9,245 bases of DNA from an uncultured Clostridia bacterium. Its GTDB lineage: Bacteria > Bacillota > Clostridia > UBA1381. Below the pieces are notes generated by a model. That model was not told the DNA's origin. It saw only the letters and a program-made list of their open reading frames with translations, and made no database searches. Shown piece by piece: positions 5,623 through 9,245 of the stretch (position 1 is its first letter; each line of letters begins with the position of its first letter). The stretch lies in contig CAKSJU010000085.1 of NCBI GenBank assembly GCA_934463455.1, forward strand, positions 1 to 9,245, read 5' to 3'. A program made the translations under genes and the position numbers.

Positions 5623-5628
5623 AAGGTG
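5623..5628 (+). promoter_or_regulatory. Ribosome binding site deciding a TTG start
   Basis: AAGGTG within TGAAGGTGATTATATTG lies six bases before TTG 5635. The longer in-frame TTG at 5593 would precede the expected transcription start, so 5635 is the usable start. Confidence 0.7.
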
Positions 5629-5634
5629 ATTATA

Positions 5635-7227
5635 TTGAAAAAGCTAAAACTGCAGGCTCATAAAGGAGTTGCAAGTGAATGTCCCGAAAACACAATGGCA
5701 GCCTTCCGCTGCGCCGCAATGCAGGGATACGACGTTATCGAACTGGATTTGCAGTACACAAAGGACAAACAAATTGCAGTAATTCATGATAAGCTCATAA
5801 ACCGTACCGCAAGAAAAAAAGACGGCTCACAGACAGAAAATGAAATAAATATTTGCGAAATAACCTACGAAGAAGCACTTCAATATGATTTCGGTGCGGC
5901 TGTTTCGAATAAATACCGCGGAGAAAAGCTTCCGCTGTTTAAAGATGTTCTTGAATTTGCAGACTCTTCCGGAATACGCCTTAAAATCGACAATAAAATT
6001 CAATCCTTTCCGGAAGAGCTTTTGTCAGTTTTTTTCTCGATGATTAAAAAATATATAGAAAATGTTTCAATAACATCCGATAACATTGAATTTATAAAAA
6101 AATGTCTGAATGAAACACCGAATGTTTCAATTGATTACGACGGCGAAGTAACGGCAGAAATACTGCGTGATTTGCACACGATAATTCCAAAAGAACGTCT
6201 TACCGTATGGCTTCCGTATAAGTGCGCCAATACCTCATGGGTAAAAATACCGTTTGCCGACAGCAAGACAGCAAAGCTTGTAAAAAATTACGCTCGGCTG
6301 GGCATATGGCTTCTTACCGATTATGACAGCTTTTATGACGCAGTCAGGTGCTTTGATCCCGATATAGTCGAAACGGACGGAACAATTAAACCGCAGATTA
6401 ATATAAACTGCCGGTATGATATGCACACCCATTCAAAAAATTCACATGATTCCGAATGCGACGTGAACGATATGCGTACCGCAGCTTACAAAAACAACCT
6501 CTCGGGATTTGCGGTAACGGATCACTGTGACATCGAATATTGCGAAACAATTGACTTAAAAAGTCTCATCCGCTCTTCTGTTGCCGATGCCGTTGCGGCT
6601 GACAATGAAACCGATATGACGGTTTTGCACGGTATTGAGTTCGGTGAAGCGTTTTGGCACAACGATGTTTCGTCAGATATTCTGAATCGGTTTAATTTTG
6701 ACGTTGTTATCGGCTCTGTGCATGCAGTGAAATTTCCGGATTACTTTATGCCTTATTCACAGATTGATTTTTCAAAAATGGGAACAGAAAAAGTTCTTGA
6801 ATATATGGATAAGTATTTTGATGATATGATTTTTATGATTGAAAACTGTGATTTTGACATACTGGCACATATGACCTGCCCCCTGCGGTATATAAACGGG
6901 AAATATCATATGAATGTGGACTGCAAAAAATATAAGGATAAAATAAAACGCATCTTACAATATATTATTGACCGCAAAACAGCTCTTGAAATCAATACTT
7001 CCTGCGCTTATGACGGCAGCGGATATTGCGAGCTTTTGCCGGAAGATTGGATTATAGAGCTGTACAGGGATATGGGCGGCTATTTGTTAACAACAGGGTC
7101 TGATGCACATATAGCCGGCAATTCGGCAAACAGCTTTGACATGTTATATGAAAAGCTAAAAAAAGCAGGATTTAAAAACACGTATTATTATAAAAACAGA
7201 TGTGCAATACAATGCACAATAGAGTAA
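5635..7227 (+). CDS. GDPD-PHP fusion: glycerophosphodiester phosphodiesterase plus PHP phosphoesterase
   Basis: This 530-residue protein has no signal peptide and joins two metal-dependent phosphoesterase domains. The N-terminal GDPD domain (about 4-255) has H9-K-G in place of the usual HRG, PENT (17-20), E36-L-D38, H51-D52, a D119-N-K121 strand where E-I-K is usual, and ETDGTIKP near its end. Such domains split glycerophosphodiesters into glycerol 3-phosphate and an alcohol. The C-terminal PHP domain (about 260-530), of histidinol-phosphatase type, has H264-T-H266, TDHCD (295-299), GIEFGE (333-338), GSVH363, LAH412 and GSDAH492, covering the expected metal ligands. Both active sites look intact, so one protein might cut a diester and then remove the phosphate. 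It is the first gene of the operon facing the DeoR gene and lies 15 bases before the dehydrogenase. TTG is the start. Substrate is unknown. Confidence 0.85.
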   Translation: MKKLKLQAHKGVASECPENTMAAFRCAAMQGYDVIELDLQYTKDKQIAVIHDKLINRTARKKDGSQTENEINICEITYEEALQYDFGAAVSNKYRGEKLPLFKDVLEFADSSGIRLKIDNKIQSFPEELLSVFFSMIKKYIENVSITSDNIEFIKKCLNETPNVSIDYDGEVTAEILRDLHTIIPKERLTVWLPYKCANTSWVKIPFADSKTAKLVKNYARLGIWLLTDYDSFYDAVRCFDPDIVETDGTIKPQININCRYDMHTHSKNSHDSECDVNDMRTAAYKNNLSGFAVTDHCDIEYCETIDLKSLIRSSVADAVAADNETDMTVLHGIEFGEAFWHNDVSSDILNRFNFDVVIGSVHAVKFPDYFMPYSQIDFSKMGTEKVLEYMDKYFDDMIFMIENCDFDILAHMTCPLRYINGKYHMNVDCKKYKDKIKRILQYIIDRKTALEINTSCAYDGSGYCELLPEDWIIELYRDMGGYLLTTGSDAHIAGNSANSFDMLYEKLKKAGFKNTYYYKNRCAIQCTIE

Positions 7228-7229
7228 AT

Positions 7230-7234
7230 GGAGG
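7230..7234 (+). promoter_or_regulatory. Ribosome binding site deciding the dehydrogenase start
   Basis: GGAGG lies eight bases before ATG 7243 and just after the TAA of the fusion gene (7225-7227). An in-frame ATG at 7228 would contain this site in its own first codons and has no ribosome binding site, so 7243 is the start. Confidence 0.85.
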
Positions 7235-7242
7235 AAAAGAAT

Positions 7243-8274
7243 ATGAAAGCAGCGGTTTTTTACGGAAAACATGATTTAAAAATAGAAAATATCGATATGC
7301 CGAAAGCAAAATCGGACGAAGTGGTTATCAAGGTTATGGCATGCGGCATATGCGGCACGGACATTCATATTTATGAAGGAGATGAGGGCGCGGCGCAGAC
7401 ACCGGGCAAAACAGTTTTGGGACATGAATTTGCCGGTATTGTAACGGAGATTGGTGAAAACGTCAGCGCAATTAAAATAGGCGACAGAGTATGCGTTGAT
7501 CCCAACAAGCTGTGCGGAAGCTGCTATTACTGCCGCAATTCAATAGGACATTTCTGCGAAAATATGATTGGAATAGGGACAACCGTCAACGGCGGCTTTG
7601 AACAATATTGCGCAGTACCCCAAAGCCAGGTATATAAAATTTCCGACACTACATCCTTTGAGGAAGCTGCAATGACCGAGCCGGTCTCATGCTGTATGCA
7701 CGGGATTGATTTGTGCGACATAAAAACGGACGACACGGTTTTGATAATCGGATGCGGAATGATAGGTCTCATAATGCTGCAATTGGCAAAAGCAGCAGGA
7801 GCGGCAAGGCTTATTGCAGTCGAGCCAGAAGAAAGTAAAAGAGAGCTGGCTGCAAAATTGGGGGCGCAGCTTTGCATAAACCCGCTTGAAGAGGATGTTG
7901 AAGCAATATTAAGGAAAAACGGAATCAGCCGCGTAACAAAAGTAATAGAGTGTGTCGGACGCGTGCAGACAATGGAGCAGGCTGTTCAGCTTGCCGGAAA
8001 AAAATCAATTGTTATGTTTTTCGGATTGACTGCCCCTAATGATACAATAAGCATAAAACCGTTCGAAATTTTCAAAAAAGAAATTGAAATAAAGGCATCG
8101 TACATAAACCCTTATACTCAGCAAAGAGCAATAGAAATGATTGATGAAAAAAGAATCGATGTAAAATCCATGGTTTATAAAATCGCGGATATTGAAGAGC
8201 TTCCAAAAATTTTATCCGATAAAGATTTAAGACGCAAAGGTAAATTCATTATAAACCCCAACGGACAAAACTAA
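7243..8274 (+). CDS. Zinc-dependent medium-chain alcohol/polyol dehydrogenase
   Basis: The 343-residue cytoplasmic enzyme belongs to the zinc-containing MDR superfamily (sorbitol/L-threonine/butanediol dehydrogenase type), which oxidises a secondary alcohol with NAD(P). Catalytic-zinc residues are C37 in CGICGTD, H61-E62 in the signature GHEFAGIVTEIG, and probably E146. The structural zinc site is complete: C91, C94, C97 and C105. The Rossmann loop is G170-C-G-M-I-G175, and acidic E194 after the second strand (LIAVEPEE) points to NAD rather than NADP. Length is normal. The close spacing after the GDPD-PHP gene makes it part of the same transcript. It may oxidise the alcohol or polyol released by that protein, but the substrate cannot be read from sequence, and annotation names such as sorbitol or threonine dehydrogenase would be guesses. 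Confidence 0.92.
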   Translation: MKAAVFYGKHDLKIENIDMPKAKSDEVVIKVMACGICGTDIHIYEGDEGAAQTPGKTVLGHEFAGIVTEIGENVSAIKIGDRVCVDPNKLCGSCYYCRNSIGHFCENMIGIGTTVNGGFEQYCAVPQSQVYKISDTTSFEEAAMTEPVSCCMHGIDLCDIKTDDTVLIIGCGMIGLIMLQLAKAAGAARLIAVEPEESKRELAAKLGAQLCINPLEEDVEAILRKNGISRVTKVIECVGRVQTMEQAVQLAGKKSIVMFFGLTAPNDTISIKPFEIFKKEIEIKASYINPYTQQRAIEMIDEKRIDVKSMVYKIADIEELPKILSDKDLRRKGKFIINPNGQN

Positions 8275-8302
8275 AGCATTTCCATTGCTAAGCTTTATTT
8301 TT
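8272..8302 (+). terminator. Weak possible attenuator between dehydrogenase and oxidoreductase
   Basis: TAAAGC (8272-8277) can pair with GCTTTA (8292-8297) over a 14-nt loop, followed by TTTTT (8298-8302). The stem is short and AT-rich and probably inefficient. At most it would lower expression of the downstream gene. The remainder of the 65-bp gap holds the ribosome binding site GGAGAG (8324-8329). Confidence 0.25.
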
Positions 8303-8339
8303 GCAACCAACTAAATTGTAAACGGAGAGTAAAAATCAA

Positions 8340-9245
8340 ATGAATGAATACATTTCTTACAAAAAGCAGATTAAAAATTACGGTCACTATGATATTGTGG
8401 TTATCGGCGGAGGTCCGGCAGGAGTTTGTGCTGCTATTGAAGCAGCCCGTGCAAATAAAAAGGTACTGCTGACGGAAAGTCAGGCAATGACGGGCGGCAT
8501 GGCAACATCAGCTCTTGTAGGGCCTTTTATGACCTCTTACGACCGCGACGGAGATGCGCCGACTGTCGGCGGCATTTACCGCGAAATAGTGAACAGACTT
8601 TTGAAAATCAACGGGGCGGTTTCCCCCGATGAAACAGATGCCCCGAGTATTTATACTTCATTTATCGAAAAATATCATAAGCATGTAACTCCGTTTAATT
8701 CTTTTAAATTGCAGCTTGTTTTGGATGAACTTTTAGAGGAATCGGGCGCAGAGGTGCTGTTATATACCAGATTTTGTGACTGCGTAACGGAAAACGGAAG
8801 CATAAAGTATGCTGTTTTTTCGGCTCTGGAGGGACTCGTTTCGGTTTCTGCCGATATTTTCATAGACTGTACCGGAAATGCCGACACTGCATGCGCGGCA
8901 GGAGTGCACACATATAAAGGCAATGAAAAAGACGGTATACCGCAGCCCGGTACACTGATGTTTGAGGTGGGCAACGTTGATGATTCAAAGTACGATAAGC
9001 GCCCCAAATACCCCGTAAAAGCTTATAAAACGCCCGATAAAGGAGTATATACCGTTAATCATTATCATGTATATAATGTAGATGCCGCAAATTCAAAAAG
9101 TATGACAGAGGCGCACATAGAGGCTCGCCGACAGGTTGTTCGGGCATACAAGGTGTTAAAAGAAGAAACTCCGGGATTTGAAAATGCAAGAATTTTGCAG
9201 GTTGCCTCCGTATTGGGTGTTCGTGAGAGCAGACACATAGACGGT
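8340..9245 (+). CDS. FAD-dependent oxidoreductase (N-terminal part, cut by window edge)
   Basis: An open frame from ATG 8340 runs to the end of the window without a stop, giving 302 residues; the C-terminus is missing. The N-terminal FAD-binding Rossmann motif is clear: DIVVIGGGPAG (18-28), then E46 at the end of the second strand and TGGMAT (51-56). Further on come FIDCTGNAD and GVRESRHIDG near the edge, typical of the FAD_oxidored family (PF12831), members of which are found beside sugar, polyol and organic-acid catabolic genes. No signal peptide or transmembrane segment is seen. GGAGAG lies ten bases before the start. It is 65 bases after the dehydrogenase and on the same strand, so it is probably the third gene of the DeoR-linked operon. 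It should oxidise a C-H or alcohol group using FAD; the substrate is unknown. Confidence 0.88.
   Translation, partial: MNEYISYKKQIKNYGHYDIVVIGGGPAGVCAAIEAARANKKVLLTESQAMTGGMATSALVGPFMTSYDRDGDAPTVGGIYREIVNRLLKINGAVSPDETDAPSIYTSFIEKYHKHVTPFNSFKLQLVLDELLEESGAEVLLYTRFCDCVTENGSIKYAVFSALEGLVSVSADIFIDCTGNADTACAAGVHTYKGNEKDGIPQPGTLMFEVGNVDDSKYDKRPKYPVKAYKTPDKGVYTVNHYHVYNVDAANSKSMTEAHIEARRQVVRAYKVLKEETPGFENARILQVASVLGVRESRHIDG

Noticed and set aside
5593..5634. TTG start giving the GDPD-PHP protein 14 extra residues
   Set aside because: It lies upstream of, or at, the predicted transcription start (about 5595) and contains the palindrome and the ribosome binding site for TTG 5635.
7228..7242. ATG 7228 as start of the dehydrogenase
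   Set aside because: It overlaps its own GGAGG and directly abuts the preceding stop; ATG 7243 is well spaced and gives the usual MKAAV-type N-terminus.
7527..7877. 116-codon minus-strand frame
   Set aside because: It is entirely antisense to the zinc-site and Rossmann coding region of the dehydrogenase, whose protein match is unambiguous.
8675..9007. 110-codon minus-strand frame near the right edge
   Set aside because: It is antisense to the open FAD-oxidoreductase frame, which carries clear FAD and family motifs on the plus strand.

Overview
The window looks like a piece of a chromosome from a low-to-moderate GC Firmicute, most likely a gut-type member of the class Clostridia. Four things point there: a C-terminal copper-amine-oxidase-N-like stalk domain, a hexameric glutamate dehydrogenase whose catalytic residues can be numbered exactly as in Clostridium symbiosum GDH (from memory), a CpXC-domain protein, and textbook sigma-A promoters with strong Shine-Dalgarno sites. 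Nothing looks like a phage, IS element, CRISPR array, tRNA or rRNA.

Layout. (1) 1-225 is the 3' end of a surface/stalk-domain protein gene, followed by a 345-bp intergenic stretch (226-570) with several hairpins and a 19-bp-stem terminator. (2) 571-2343 is a tight three-gene lipid operon driven by a perfect-consensus promoter (TTGACA-N17-TATAAT): a CDP-alcohol phosphatidyltransferase (PgsA-like), a small membrane protein of the CrtO acyltransferase type, and a PAP2-superfamily membrane phosphatase. The first and last could make phosphatidylglycerophosphate and dephosphorylate it; the middle gene is the odd one. (3) 2529-3872 is gdhA with its own promoter and a hairpin-rich leader. (4) 3950-4615 is a CpXC-domain protein of unknown function, closed by a strong terminator at 4670-4734. 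(5) 4751-5491 (minus) is a DeoR-family repressor, transcribed divergently from a putative catabolic operon on the plus strand. That operon holds a GDPD-PHP fusion protein (5635-7227), a zinc-dependent medium-chain dehydrogenase (7243-8274) and an FAD-dependent oxidoreductase (8340 to the window edge).

The most interesting part is section 5. The divergent promoters for the repressor and the operon share one -10 region read on both strands. A perfect 12-bp palindrome (ATTGTTAACAAT) lies at the plus-strand start site and inside the minus-strand promoter spacer, so one bound repressor could plausibly control both directions. The first operon gene joins a glycerophosphodiester phosphodiesterase domain to a PHP-type phosphoesterase domain, both with their metal-binding motifs present. 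With the two oxidoreductases this suggests, as inference only, a route that opens a phosphodiester, removes the phosphate and oxidises the released alcohol or polyol, with a phosphorylated intermediate as the DeoR effector.

Several starts were set by ribosome binding sites rather than by the longest reading frame: TTG 5635, ATG 7243, ATG 5491 (minus) and, less surely, ATG 1636. The final FAD-oxidoreductase gene runs off the end of the window.
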